The notes: generated from the sequence alone by a model not told the origin. A DNA stretch of 64,000 bases from Branchipolynoe longqiensis (GCA_030323885.1 CM059186.1:147499810-147563809), one strand, 5' to 3'. Positions 1 through 11,139 are shown, counted from the first letter of the stretch. Numbers and translations are program-made.

Positions 1-59
1 ACCGGACGAGAACCGGACGAGAACCAGATAGCACCGGACAAGCACTGGAGAACCTCCGG
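1..59. repeat. Short tandem ACCGGACGAGA-like repeat
   Basis: The window opens with two near-perfect 11-base units followed by diverged ones (ACCGGACAAG). It is cut by the window edge, so the array length is unknown. Confidence 0.55.
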
Positions 60-202
60 ATGAAAAGCGAATGTCAAACAGACACCTACCGGACTGTTTA
101 TGACACAACGAAAATGTATAAAGCTGGCAGACCGAATATCAGCAAGTCACAACGTCTTCAAATTTCAATGTGTGTACAGCGATACTTGTTGAAGAAAACT
201 TC

Positions 203-223
203 CACACACACACACACACACAC
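203..223. repeat. (CA)n microsatellite
   Basis: About ten uninterrupted CA dinucleotides, upstream of the MADF-like exon. Confidence 0.9.
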
Positions 224-396
224 GATGGTGCATAGTAAACAGACCGGGAAAGAGCGGAAGAAGGGGCTGAAGAAGCCGCCGCCTTCACCGTCACCCAGCT
301 CTTCAGCGTGGAGAAAGGAAGAGTTTGCTTCTGCTCGTCCGCCTCCTCCTCCTCATCCGGCGCCAGGACCGGGTCCAGCAGAAGGAGCAGCAGTGA

Positions 397-598
397 CTGC
401 GCCACGGGCCGCGGGTGTTGAGGTGCTTCCCACGGGTGAAGAAGAGGTGCCGGCTGCGGGACGAGGAACAGGAGGGGCATATCCTCGAGTGGGTGTCTGA
501 GAACGATATTCTTTGGAATTCCAATGCCCGGGATTTTAAGAACAAGGCCAAGAAAGACCGTCTGTGGGCCGCGACGGCCGAAGAGCTGGGCTATGATG
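397..598 (+). CDS. MADF-like (Myb/SANT-like) DNA-binding domain, exon fragment
   Basis: The frame is open from the stop at 394 and encodes a segment typical of the start of a MADF domain: a glycine-histidine-leucine-hydrophobic run, then EWVSENDILWNSNARDFKNK and an Ala/Glu-rich helix ending EELGYDG. MADF domains bind DNA in animal transcription regulators and in the accessory protein of PIF/Harbinger transposons. The reading frame ends at a plausible splice donor (GATG followed by GTAAAT at 599), which is a normal place for an intron in this domain, and no second half is seen downstream. The upstream 170 bases are Pro/Ser-rich in another frame (225-500), so the true start is not fixed. It may be a host exon or a transposon ORF1 remnant; I cannot tell which. 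Confidence 0.5.
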
Positions 599-600
599 GT

Positions 601-1017
601 AAATATTGTAGTAGTCTGTACATGAGCCCTACTACCACGCGGTAGCGGCGGAGACTATGCCGCGCACCTACGCAGTTACACTGACCTGCGATATGTGGCA
701 GCCGGCTAGCCACAGGGCAGACCCCGACTGGGGTCTACTGCGTGTGGCTAGCTCACCCCCCCACCCAACCTATAGAGTCGATGTGGGATCTGGCGAGTCA
801 GTGGACTGTTGACGCCGCGGAGCAGATTGGTTCAATAAACCAAGTTGAAGCATACTGACATTGAATCTTGGCATTCTTCCATGTGTGCGTGGCAGTGTGG
901 GAGTCGGAGGACCGTGGGCCATTACATTGGTGCGTTGACCAGCTCGCCTTCTGCGTAAGGGATGAGTCTTGGACCTTGGCCATGGACTCCGAAGGTAGGT
1001 TCTCGTCATAGATTGAT
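601..1017. other. Non-coding stretch before the decayed gypsy element
   Basis: No convincing ORF. It holds a TTCAATAAACC stretch (about 830-840) and a CATTGGTGCGTTGACC stretch (about 925-940) that could be an LTR polyadenylation signal and a primer-binding site, but no matching 3' LTR was found, so I do not call an LTR. Confidence 0.4.
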
Positions 1018-1256
1018 ATGGAGGGGATGTCGACAGCCCGTCTGCGTAGTGGGCGCCCATACCAAAATGATGGTGGTGGGCGTCCCGTCACGGAAGGACC
1101 GTCAGTGAGCACAGACGCTTCTGTGGTGAGTACACCGCACCGTGCTCTGTCTATGCCTGTGGGGCATGTTGGTGATACTTTCGTTCCAAACACAGGTGCC
1201 AGCATCATCGTGGAGCGCCGCAAGGTGCTAATTGGTCGGGGGGCATAGCCACTTCT

Positions 1257-2445
1257 GTGCCTGCACCGGTGGTGTCGCCTGGGGTCGCTGAAGGCATTGC
1301 AGTGTCAGATAGCTATTGGACGCAGTTAACGCAGTTGAGTGGCAGTCCGCTGCCGGGTATTGCGCCATTGTTTACACCGGTTGCAGTACAGGGCGGGGGG
1401 CGTAGCACGCAGTTGGGCGTGTGTTCAGGTGATGGTGTCGCAGTGTTGAAAAATGTTGTGGCTTCTGATGTGACGCAGGTCCTCTTGGGTGATATAACTT
1501 CTCGGGAGGGCCTTACGGGGAGTGCAATGAAGGTGGGCTTCGCTCTTGATGCTATACGGTCTCTGTCGATCAATACTGATTCGGGGGCGGGTTTATGTGA
1601 GGGTAGCGGTTCGATCATGTATCGTGATGATTTATGTCTGGGCATACGTGGGAGTTCTGTGCGGGAAGTGCCACTGGAGTATTCGCCGTGGGGGAGTTCG
1701 GCAGTCCGTTCTGCGGGGGCGGGGGCCGGGCGCATTGATCCCCATGATCCCTGTCGTAGGGACATTTTCCCGGCTTTGGAGACAGGGCCCGTAGCTGATG
1801 ACTCGGGCTTGGAAGCGGGTCCAGTTTGACCAGATTGCGGAAGAGAGACGAGTGTTGGATGAATTAAGAGTCTCCAATGCTGCATCTTTCTCACGCGATT
1901 TAGCAGATCTAAACGCGGCACGGCACATCTCCACAGAGGAGGTAAATTCTAATCGTATACTAGTTGAGGAGCAGCAAACTGCTTTCATTAGGCAGACGGA
2001 GGATTTATCCATGAGTGAGGCGCTGAATGTTCACTTGCAAGATGAAAATCAGAGCTGTAAACAATTGCAAGCTTCCGAGAGGTTCGGCATTGATTCTGCT
2101 ATGGTTGCTCTTGCAGATGAGCGTGCAGCTTTTCAGGCCGAAAAATTAGCGTTTCGATGTGGTTCAGGGCTTGGGGAGAGCTGTGTGAAGGTTACTGAGT
2201 CGATGCGGTTATATAGCCATGAGTCGCAGTATCCGGTGCATAGTGCACACCCAGCTACTGTGGGTAACTCGCCGAGTTGGCCGGCGCCCTCTACGGGGGG
2301 CAGTGGTGGACACGGGGTTCCGAGGGAGCTGGTGCTCTATACTGGGGAGGATGTTTCTTCTCGGTGGGAGTTTCTGTTCAACATCAGCGTGGTGTTGTTC
2401 AGGATTCCGTATATGTGGGGAGATCTCATGTTAATATACGTATAG
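1257..2445 (+). pseudogene. Gag N-terminal part with coiled coil, frameshifted
   Basis: Two overlapping frames, 1257-1829 and 1798-2445, appear to be one original coding region broken by a frameshift near 1790-1800, because the first frame loses similarity in composition just where the second starts. The second part (from about 1800 to 2150) is charged and helical, with long runs of Glu, Arg, Gln, Asp and Leu typical of a coiled coil, then a Ser/Pro/Gly-rich tail. Its place directly upstream of the gag core suggests the N-terminal region of a gypsy gag. I see no signature residues that would name a family. Confidence 0.45.
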
Positions 2446-2732
2446 AAGGGACTTCCGGCCTGGCGAGTGCGGATGGTGATGCATTACCAATTGCGTCGCT
2501 GCCTGGGCAGAATTGTGGTTGTTCAGGAATCGTCCAGCGATAATGGATGTGATTCATGAACCGAATTCTATTGGGGGCCGGGGCTGGCTGGGAGTTGTGT
2601 AATCGGGATACTTTAGAGCTTGATGAGAATGTTCTGAGGTATTCTGTGGCAGGGTCTGCGCGTATCCCTACATTACGTCCTAAACCATTTACAGGTATTA
2701 AACAGGAATGAAATACTTGGTGGCGGGATTTT

Positions 2733-3347
2733 ATGTTGGATATGCGGTCTAAGATGTGGGATGAGAATGTAGCTCTCATTCAACTGTTGCCTCTGTTGAG
2801 GCATGGACCGGCGCAGGACTGTGTGGACGCGTGGAGGCGTCATAGGTTGACACCGATGAGGGAGCTGCTCCCCATCATCTCATATAAATTCCGTCCTGTG
2901 GATCCCATGTCACGCTGGTATCAGTGGAAGAAGCGCATCCAAACTGCCCGGGATGGATCGTACCGCGTGTACGGTTTGCAGCTGCAGGTTGATGGCAGGG
3001 AGTCTGCGAGAGATACGGGGATGAGTGAGCACGCGATCGAGACCAACATTGTCAAGCGTTTTGTGTGCTCGCTCTTAGATCCCGGTGAGCAGCATGCTGC
3101 CGACGACACTGGCATCCGGGCAAGTCATCTCTGGAGGAGATATCTGCGTGCTGGGCGGTCGACAGCGGTAGAGGCTATTCGGCTATCAGATGAGTCAGAT
3201 AGTGAGTTCGAGGTTGAGGTGGTGGCTTATAATGCGCCACAAGGGCCTCGGCGTGATGGCGGCGGTAGGTACTCCCGGGCAGTTCTGGGGGGGCTATCGT
3301 GGCGGTGGTTACTCCTGGGGAAATTCTGGGGGGGGGGGCTATCGTGA
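2733..3347 (+). pseudogene. Gag capsid-like region of the outer gypsy element
   Basis: A 204-residue frame rich in Trp, Arg and Leu with segments such as HGPAQDCVDAW and FVCSLLDPGEQHA, resembling the capsid part of retrotransposon Gag, which assembles the virus-like particle in the cytoplasm. It lies between the coiled-coil segment and a glycine-rich tract that leads to a zinc knuckle. The frame runs on into a shifted, non-homologous end after about 3240. Assignment rests on position and general Gag character rather than on diagnostic motifs. Confidence 0.5.
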
Positions 3348-3776
3348 TGGTAATAACTTCCGGGGTTCATCAGGAGGGGGCTATCGTGAGGGTGGCAACT
3401 TTTGAGGGAGCTCTGGGGGGGGGGGTGTTATTGGGCGCGACCTATCACTAAGGAACTGGTCCAGAGTTGGGTCCATGACGTGATGGGCGAGCAGAAATCT
3501 GTGGCGCAGGTGGCAACGGGTGGACCTGGTTCCTCGGGGTTATCTGCGCGCAGGCACGTAGCTAAGAAAGATACGCATGCTCATGATCATGAATGTGGTC
3601 ATTGCTTTGCATTTGGTCATTGGCCTATACAATGTACTGGGGTAAAGCATACTCTCGAGGAGGCTGTGTTGGCCGGTGATCGCGAGAGTAGGGACAACTC
3701 AGGTGTTGATTGGGTTAGGTTGGCGCGTCTCCGTAAAGAGAGGGATGCTAAGGCTAAGTCCAATTTAAACGCTTAG
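3190..3776 (+). pseudogene. Gag nucleocapsid: Gly/Tyr repeat tract and CCHC zinc knuckle
   Basis: Two frames (3190-3405 and 3402-3776) carry first a Gly-Gly-Tyr repeat tract (GGYRGGGYSWGNSGGGGY and further units), built on a tandem repeat in DNA, then one clear zinc knuckle, CGHCFAFGHWPIQC, spaced C-x2-C-x4-H-x4-C at about 3595-3640. Such knuckles bind genomic RNA during packaging. A shift near 3402, next to a long G run, separates the two frames. The Gly-Tyr tract resembles RNA-binding RGG-type regions and is unusual for gypsy gag. Confidence 0.7.
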
Positions 3777-4130
3777 GGTTGGACCGTGTGGGCTTCGGCC
3801 CAACCCATTTGGCATGCCCGAATACCACCAAAACGGGTGCAGTGTTGACTAATGAGGAAGCCGGTGTGCAGTCTGATGCTAGCGCGGGACCGACGGTGAT
3901 CGCCCTTGGTGATTCGATCCCAGTGGAGTCGGTATTGCAGGATGGCACGCTGCATTTCTGCTTTGGCTCCCAGGCCTTTGGACGACTGTATGTAATTTAT
4001 AGGTCAGCGTCAGGGGTGCGACCTATCTCACCCTTGTGGTAGATGCCTGTTCGTGGATTCCACTTTCTGGACTTTGGACGGAAAACGGTGGTATGTGAGA
4101 GTGTGCGTTAGAGGGACTATCGGGTATTTT

Positions 4131-4356
4131 TTAATAGACAGCGGGGCTGCGGTCACATGTGTTGGATAAGTTGGACGGTGATAAGGTGTTTTTTGATAAT
4201 AGCGTGAAGCCTGTCACTGTTACCGGTGCGCCACAAGCCATACTATTTCTGGAGATCGGGGGGACAATTTTTCATTATCCCCTTACTGTTTCCGATATTT
4301 CAGGAGATGGTATTTTGTGTGCGGAATTTTTGGAGTATTATGGTTGTGAGCTGTGA
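4131..4356 (+). pseudogene. Retropepsin-like aspartic protease, broken
   Basis: The active-site triad signature LIDSGAAVTC is encoded at 4131-4160. After it the frame must shift by one base to continue into LDKLDG and a typical flap and beta region ending in CAEFLEYYGCEL before a stop. The family cleaves the Gag-Pol polyprotein. Position between the zinc knuckle and RT agrees. The frameshift directly after the active site makes it non-functional. Confidence 0.7.
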
Positions 4357-4395
4357 CAGGCTGGCAGCCTATATCTTCAATATCCGTACCGTCTC

Positions 4396-5256
4396 ATGGT
4401 GCAGTGTGAATTGCGGCCCGATAGTCAGACTGTGTCTGCAGTTGGGCAAAATGCTTGCATTGCTCCGATGACCGGTTGTGATGTTAAAATTACAGCTGTG
4501 GGGGTTGACGGGGATCACCAAAGCTTATTTGAACCATTAGTCTCGGAGTTGCATGAGCTGGGATTAAGGGGCCTGAAAACGTTGGTGTGGAGTCCTGTTG
4601 ATTCAGTTGTGCCTTTGTTTAATCCGAATCATTATACGGTTAGGTTACAGAAGGGTACGACTATCGGGTTGATTAGTGAGGCTACTGACTTTGGCGATGT
4701 TCATCGCGAATACGCGAGAGTTGAGTTAGGTAAACAATCCGGTGTTGACATTGCTCGCGGCAATGAGGTCGCCGAGTCAGCTGTGGGCGCAGTTGACCCA
4801 GTGGTCGGGGTTGGCACGGGGCGGTGTTGCGCGGTCAGCTGTTCTCAATTACATAGTAATTGGGGCAGTGGTTGGCCTGAGCTGCATGTCGCGCGACAGC
4901 GCACAACGCAGCTGAATTGTCCCTCTAGTGTTGTGAGTAGTAGAGGGGAAGTGGGCATTGTGGCGCTGAGGGACGTATCTGATACAGTTACCTTTGGATT
5001 ACGGAGGAGTGCGTGGCCCCCTGAGGTATCTGGGGCCCTCGGTGGCAGCTTGCCTGCCCATCTTGTACCTTTAGCTATGGGATGTGAGGTGGTGAATGAG
5101 TCCAAGCGCTCTCAGGTTGTGGAATTTCTGAGTAGGAATATTCAGGTTTTCGCAGTTCCTGGTGAGACATTAGGCTGGACAGAGGTGGTTTGGCATGGCA
5201 TTGATGTCGGCATTCTAAAAAAGATGCGCTGGAGGCGGAGCTGCATAAGCTATTAG
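4396..5256 (+). pseudogene. Pol linker between protease and reverse transcriptase
   Basis: A 286-residue open frame with no catalytic motif of its own, joining protease to RT as in many gypsy elements. The last residues before the stop fall where the RT N-terminus should begin; an out-of-frame stretch at 5222-5265 encodes DALEAELHKLLDSGVIR, typical RT entry sequence, so a small deletion and frameshift around 5215 split linker from RT. Confidence 0.6.
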
Positions 5257-5264
5257 ATAGTGGG

Positions 5265-5951
5265 GTGATTAGAAGTAGTGACTCCCCGTGGAGTTCACCT
5301 GTCCATTTAGTCAAGAAGAAGAACGGTTCAATTCGCTTCTGCATTGACTATAAAAAAATCAATACTGTGACGTGGAAAAATGCTTACCCGTTACCGCACA
5401 TAGATGAGTCGCTTGAGAGTTTGGGGGGTAATGAGTGGTTTTGCACTCTGGTTCTGCAATCTGGTTATTATCAGGTAGCGATGGATCCGGAGGACATTGC
5501 TAAGACTGCTTTTAGTCCTCACCTGGGCTTATTCAAGGGGAACGTGATGCTGTTTGGATTGCGTAATGCTTCAGCCACGTTCGAAAAGATGATGATGGAT
5601 ATGCTGGCTGGTCTTCAGTGGAGGATCTGTCTGGTGTATTTAGATGATATCCTTGTCTTTGGTCGGACGCAGACCAAATGCCAGGATCGGCTTCAAGCAG
5701 TGTTTGATCGTTTGTGTTCCTATGGACTAAAGTGTAGGCTTTTTAGGTGAGAGATGCAGTACCTAGGGCGTGTTGTTTCTGTGGGAGGGATTAAGGTGGA
5801 CCCGGAGAAGCTCTCTGCAATTGCGTGGTGGCCCAGGCCTGAGGATAAGGAGGTTAGATCATTCCTTGGGTATTGCCGCGATTTCATTGCGGATTTTGCG
5901 CTGTTAGCCGTTCCACTACAGGACTTAGTCGTCGCAGCGAAAACAAATTAA
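5265..5951 (+). pseudogene. Ty3/gypsy reverse transcriptase
   Basis: The frame at 5265-5750 shows the ordered RT motifs: SPWSSPVHLVKKKNGSIRFC, DYKKINTVT, a degraded LQSGYYQVAMDPED (usually with Asp in place of the first Gln), FSPHLGLF, the LRNASATFEKMM thumb-side motif and the catalytic YLDDILVFG. A second frame at 5754-5951 continues with the connection region (YLGRVVSVGGIKVDPEKL and FLGYCRDFI). One stop separates the two. The enzyme copies element RNA into DNA. Product would be inactive because of the stops. Confidence 0.9.
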
Positions 5952-5955
5952 ATTT

Positions 5956-6758
5956 GTGTGGGGCGAGGCTAAGGAAGCAGCATTTCTGGGCTTAGAACAT
6001 GCCTTTACCCAGACCCCAGTGCTGCGATATCCGCGGGCGGTGGGGCAGTTCATTATGGACACTGATGCATCAGGGTTTGCAATCTTGGGCGTGTTGAGTC
6101 AGGTTCAGGATAGGATGGAGGTCCCATTGTCCTTTCCGAGTAATAAACTTAATAAAGTGCAGCGGAATTACTGCACGACGAAGCGTGAGTTGATGGCTAT
6201 CGTCGTGCATAGTAGAAAGTGGAAACATTTCCTAGTAGGGTCGGATTTCATAACCGGACAGATCATCACTCTCTTCGGTGGCTGTCGAATTTCAAGGAAG
6301 CTGAGGGGATGATGGGGCGTTGGTTGGCCACTTTATCTGAATATGGTGTGACTAATGAGCACATTGTGTACAGGAACGGAGTGGATCATATCAACGCAGA
6401 TAGTGTGAGTAGAATCCCGGTTCGTAAATGCAGCCGGGGTGACTGCACGGACTGCGGCGTGCATAATTGTGTGCTCACAGCAATATCTGCGATGCGCCTG
6501 GCGGACATAGATGATGATGTACTTTGGAAGTTATCAGAGGTTCATTTGGCGCAGCGTCAAGACTCCTCCATACTGAGTGCGATCAAGTGGCTGGAGGAGG
6601 GCCGCTCCAAACCATTTCATGGGGAGCTGGCGGTGGAGAATGCAGAGACTAGTAAGACTATAAATCAATGGGATCTGCTGGAACTGCGTGAAGGTGTGCT
6701 CTGCAGGTGGAAGGTAGTGGGTGAAGACCTATGCAGTCGCCTGTGTGATGTTGATTAA
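5956..6758 (+). pseudogene. RNase H and start of integrase of the outer gypsy element
   Basis: Frame 5956-6312 has the RNase H acidic residues in MDTDASGFAI and KRELMAIVVHSRKWKHFL; overlapping frame 6219-6758 continues with TDHHSLRWLSNFKEA and the terminal Asp in DHINADSVSR, then the linker to integrase. A frameshift near 6250 separates them. Translation runs into the left LTR of the inserted Mag-like element at 6744, showing that this gene was cut by that insertion. Confidence 0.85.
6739..6743. repeat. 5-bp target-site duplication (left) GCCTG
   Basis: GCCTG directly left of the LTR equals GCCTG at 12702-12706 directly right of the other LTR. A 5-bp duplication is usual for gypsy integrases. 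Confidence 0.9.
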
Positions 6759-6878
6759 GAACCGACTCTACTCAACGACGTCTAGTTGCATAATGGTTTA
6801 TTTGGGCACGCGCAGCCCGTGCTGCCGGCCCGGCCTGGGCTTCAGTTTCGGGTGGGTCGGGTGGTTACATACATCACA
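6744..6878 (-). repeat. 3' LTR of the Mag-like element
   Basis: 135 bp, starts TGTGATGT and ends ACATCACA, perfect 8-bp inverted termini. On the minus strand it contains AATAAA followed by CTATTATGC-like sequence, a candidate polyadenylation signal. Two substitutions against the other LTR. Confidence 0.95.
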
Positions 6879-6889
6879 TCTCCCTTTTT
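6879..6889 (-). other. Polypurine tract
   Basis: On the minus strand AAAAAGGGAGA directly abuts the 3' LTR, the normal place for the plus-strand primer of reverse transcription. Confidence 0.8.
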
Positions 6890-7495
6890 ATAATTAATTA
6901 CATTTCAGTCATGCACTTTTGGTTTGACTTGACAAGCAGCCCTTAGCGTGATGTCGCATCGTTTCTGCCGTTTGACCTTGTACAATTTTCCGCCTTATGC
7001 TTGTGACGCAACAATCTTATACATGCTCTTGGATTTCTCGTATGGGTGTTTTATTCGCGCCCCTGGCTTACTGTGCCTTACATGGCGCATCCCATGTTCC
7101 CTTTTTTTTTTTTCTTTTTTTTTTTTTAATGACATAGCATATTACAGTAGTTGACGTGTCACATTCGACTTACATAATTAGATGTATACCAACAGTTTTA
7201 AATTTACATGCACATACGATTGAATTCCCCTGTTCGATCTGGCGTCATGTGCCATACTTGTATTCCTACGAATATATACAGTCTGCATGCACAATGTTAT
7301 GCTGTTATTTAGTTTATAATTACCAAGTTTTGCTACACTAGTTGGTACACTTATCTTTTGTTTTGTTTCTTGGCGCTCGGGCCGGTACCGTTATCTTGAG
7401 TATGAACATGCGTTACGTGTAACTGATAGTCTTTAAGTTCTCCGTTTCTTATCTGTCATGCGGGTGTGTTGCTATTCTGATTTGTTTATGTTTCT
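6890..7495 (-). other. 3' untranslated part of the Mag-like element
   Basis: No conserved ORF. It holds a T-rich run at about 7098-7129 (A-rich on the element strand), which could mark an old poly-A insertion or simple slippage. Confidence 0.5.
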
Positions 7496-8155
7496 TTACT
7501 GATGACCGTATCTCGCTGCGGGTTTACTTACACGGCCATGTCGGGTTATGTGGTTTCTTTGTTCTATGTGTGCGCCCTGCGGGTGATTGTGTGTTTCGTG
7601 CACGGGGTTTTGGTTTTCGTTGTTCGCGTTTCTCGCGTTGTTTTTTACTGGATATAGGTGTTTGCGGTTCCGTTTTAACCTGTTGTTGTTTGTATTGACT
7701 ATCTCATATTCTCTGTCATTTTCCTTGTTTGTTTTGGTTACCACACCCGTCTGCCATTTTCCTTCATGTGTAACATACCTGACATGTTCCCCCGTGTGTA
7801 TTTGTTTGTGTTTTCTACCTGCATGTCAATCGAATGCTTTCTTTTGTTTGTTTTGCAGTTGTTCGATTTGTTGTTCGGTTATATGTTTTACTTTTGGTTG
7901 TAATGATTTTTTAGTTATTGGCAATTTTGATCTTAATTTTCGGCTCATCAACAGTTGTGCTGGCGATGCCTCCAATTCCGCTAACGGTGTATTTCTGTAA
8001 TTTAGCAGAAAGAGATTGTAGTCTTTGTTTTCGTCTCGTGCCTTTTTTATCATGTGTTTTACTGTTTGTACGTGTCGTTCTACTTGGCCGTTGCTTTGAG
8101 GATGCATAGGACTCGAGAATGTTGGTGTAAACCCATACTCTGTAGCAAAGTTCAT
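7496..8155 (-). pseudogene. Integrase core end and C-terminal domain (Mag-like)
   Basis: Minus-strand frame 8155-7826 has HPQSNGQVERHVQTVKHMI, with the third catalytic acidic residue of the DDE integrase core, and the following YRNTPLAELEASPAQLL helix region. After one in-frame TGA (7826-7828) the same frame continues to 7496 with a basic Lys/Asn/Arg-rich C-terminal tail ending RHGRVSKPAARYG. The integrase inserts the element cDNA in the nucleus. The stop is in-frame with no shift on either side, so this is a simple nonsense mutation. Confidence 0.85.
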
Positions 8156-8230
8156 GTACTCCCTACTCGCGAATTGTGGCCCGTTGTCGGAGACTATTAC
8201 TGAAGGGATCCCGTTTCTACCAAAGATCTG

Positions 8231-9370
8231 TCATAGTTCTGTTATTACTGAGGCGCTTGACGTGCTTTGTAGTTCTACCACCTCTGGGAATTTTGAAAAG
8301 TAGTCTACTAGTAACATGTAATCTGTCCCGTCTATATGGAATAAGTCTACTCCTACCTTGTGGAACGGCAGGCATGGTATTTCGTGCGACCTCAGTGGTT
8401 CTTTGTGTAGCTTATTTCTATATTGCTGGCATATGGTGCATCTCTCTACTCTATTTTCTAATTGCATCTGCATCCCCGGCCAGAATATGTGTTCTCTTGC
8501 GAGTCTTTTGCTCTTTATTATTCCCTGATGTGTCTCGTGTAATGTTTCTAACATTTGTTTTTGTAACTTTTTTGGTACAATGATTCTGTTACCTCTTAAC
8601 AACACTCCATCGCATATTGTTATCTCATGTCTATGTGCGTGGTATGGTGTAGCACATTTTGGTATGCGCTTTTTGTCTTCGTCCCATCCGTTCTGTACTA
8701 ATTTCATTACCTCCTTTAAAACCGCGTCAGTCTTTGTTTCCTCAACAATGTCTGTCATCACTCCCTCCATTACCTCTACAGCCGCGATGCTTATTTGTTT
8801 GTCAAATAGTTCTTGTGGACCTGTTGTACCGCTGTGATCTCTGGAGAGCGCATCTACAACAAACATTTCAGTCCCTTTAATGTGTACTAATTCTAGGTCA
8901 TAATTTTGTAGCCTCATTCTCATTCGTTGCATTCTTGCGGACAGTTGATGTAACGGTTTGTTTACAATGGACACTAGTGGTTTGTGGTCTGTTTCCACGC
9001 GTACCTTTTTCCCGAAAATGTACTCGTGGAACTTTGTACATCCGAAACATATTGCAAGTAATTCCTTTTCTATGACCGCATAGCTACTCTGCATATCATC
9101 TAGGGCTTTTGAAGCCATTGCAATGGGGCGCCCTTTTTGGAGCAGTGCAGCTCCTAACCCAGATTTGGATGCGTCTACCTGAAGGGTTATGGTCTTTGAT
9201 ACATCATAAAATCTCAGTACAGGTCCATGCGTTATCATGTATTTTAACTTATTAAATGCCTTTTCTTGCTCTTCTTGCCAGTGCCATGCAGTTTCTTTGT
9301 TTGTCAGAATTCTGAGTGGTTTTGTCATTTCCGCTAGGTTTGGCAGGAATTTGCCTACATACGCTACCAT
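8231..9370 (-). pseudogene. RNase H, integrase zinc finger and core start (Mag-like)
   Basis: A 379-residue frame. From its start: RT connection (YVGKFLPNLAEMTKPL), RNase H with the acidic sites in LQVDASKSGLGA, YAVIEKELLAI and VETDHKPL, the end of RNase H at VDALSRDHS, then the integrase HHCC finger (HETHQGIIKSKRLAREHIFW and CTICQ) and the first catalytic Asp of the core in KVGVDLFHIDGTDY. It ends at a TGA (8231-8233) and the same frame resumes with the SDNGPQFAS segment holding the second Asp. Length and order are normal for a gypsy pol. Confidence 0.92.
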
Positions 9371-9391
9371 GCCTAGGAAGCGCTGTACAGC

Positions 9392-9808
9392 TTACTTACT
9401 CGTCGGTGTGGGCATGTCGTTAATGGCTTGGACTCTTTCTTGGTTTGGTTTGATTCCCTGGCCTGATATGACGTGACCCACATATTCTACGCTAGTTTTG
9501 CATATGTCTGAATTTTCGGGGTTCAACCTGAGGTTTACCTGTCTGGCACGTTCAAGAACAGCTCGAAGGTTTTCGTTGTGCTCAGTTACCGTTTTGCCGT
9601 ATACCAAGATGTCATCTGTTATGACATTTACTCCATTTAGCCCGTTCAGTATCTTATTCATTTCGTAAATGAAGATGTCCCCAGCCGTTTTGATGCCAAA
9701 CGGCAGCCTGGTGTATCTATACCGTCCCCATGGCGTGTTGAACGTACATAGTTTTGAGCTGTTGGTGTCTAGTTGTATCTGCCAGTACCCACTTTTTGCA
9801 TCAATCAC
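9392..9808 (-). pseudogene. Reverse transcriptase palm and thumb (Mag-like)
   Basis: Minus-strand frame with IDAKSGYWQIQLD, FNTPWGRYRYTRLPFGIKTA and the catalytic VITDDILVYG (T in place of the usual hydrophobic or D-flanking residue), then YVGHVISGQGIKPNQERV. Bounded by in-frame stops on both sides (TGA at 9917-9919 before, TAA at 9392-9394 after) and in the same frame as both neighbours. Confidence 0.9.
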
Positions 9809-9916
9809 GGAAAAATACTTTACACCTTCTAGTTTAGAAATTACTTCTTCTACCGTTCTCGTTGGATACGGTCCCCGTTTTATTGCTTTGTTAAGCTTCG
9901 TTGGGTCTAGACATAC

Positions 9917-11130
9917 TCAAATTTGTTCTCCCTTTTTTACTATCGTAATTGAGTTAACCCACGGTGTTGGCTCCGTCTCTTGTTCTATGACTCCTAATGC
10001 AATCATCCTGTCTAACTCCCCCCGTACTCTATTCTCTATTGCATGCGGTATCCGTCTCGGAGGATCTATTACAGGTTGAAACGTGTTATCTATGTGTATT
10101 TTCACGTCTACCTTTATGGTACCTAGACCAGCGAATACATCTTTAAATGTGTTTACCATTTGTCGCGCTTGGCACCCACTGTCGTCGTCTCGCTTTCCGA
10201 CCATGTCGATTCTGGACAGAATCCGCAGTCGTATGCATGCGTCTTTTCCTAGTATCGCACAACCTTTTTCAACCACTTGGAACCGCATCCATTGTCCTCT
10301 GACTTCCAGTGATGTTTCCCCTGCTGGTACTATTTTCTGGCCTGAATATGTGACCAGCCGACATGTTGCGTTCGTTAACTTTGCTCCCTCGAGTTTGTTG
10401 AACACGCTCATGGGCAGTATGTTGGCTTCCGAGCCTGTGTCTAGTTTGAAGTTTACCTGCACTGTTCCTATTGGTATGTCTGCAAACCACATGTCGGATG
10501 ATTTGTCCCCTTCCTTGGATACTGCTCCTATGAACAGCTCGTCGTCTTGTTGTACAAATTCGTTGATATCTGTGCTGTCGTGTTCGTCTAGCACTATCTC
10601 GTGTATCGCCGTTGTTTTCCCACGACATACGCGAGCGAAATGACCAATCTTCTTGCATACTGCGCATGCCTTTCCTCTAGCTGGGCACGCGTCTCTGTCG
10701 TTTTTGTGCGCGTATCCACACCACGCGCAGTCATTTTGTATGCCTGCATTGTTGCCACCCCGTCCCGGCTCCGCTCTGCCGGCGGCTTGCCGCTGCTGTG
10801 GTTGTTGTTGGTTAACGTACTGTCTTGCCGTCTGTCTTTTGGTGTCGTACTGCCGTATGAAATCCACTCCGTAGCCAGTGTCGTTGCCACCGGTCAACTG
10901 CTTCGCCTTATGCTCGCTCATTCGACACATGTCTTCGCATAGCTCCAGGGTCAGTTTGGGTGTCTGCAGTAGACGGTCCCGTAGTGTGTTGCACTTCACA
11001 CCACTGACCAACCTGTCGGACATTAAAGAATCTTCCAATTTGCCTTATTGAAATTGTCGTACTTCATGCCTGACTTCCCTGATGTAGGCATCCATCGATT
11101 CCTGGCCTTGGTTATATGAGTTGAAGTTAT
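9917..11130 (-). pseudogene. Gag capsid and nucleocapsid, protease and RT start (Mag-like)
   Basis: From about 11130 the minus strand encodes the second half of the capsid domain (NSYNQGQESMDAYIREVRHE), a TAA at 11041-11043, then a 373-residue frame: LEDSLMSDRLVSGVK, two zinc knuckles (CAWCGYAHKNDRDACPA, then CAVCKKIGHFARVC), the retropepsin site FKLDTGSEANILP and the RT N-terminus TPWVNSITIVKKGEQ. Gag and Pol share one frame with no programmed shift visible. The frame is cut at the capsid by a 1.1-kb poly-A retroposon. Confidence 0.9.
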
Positions 11131-11139
11131 ATCTCGTAA

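Noticed and set aside
661..926. 5' LTR of the outer gypsy element
   Set aside because: A polyadenylation-like AATAAA and a possible PBS are present but no matching 3' LTR could be found near 14.1-15.1 kb, so it is not called.
9237..10942. Plus-strand frames within the Mag-like element
   Set aside because: Antisense to gag-pol with clear motifs on the minus strand.
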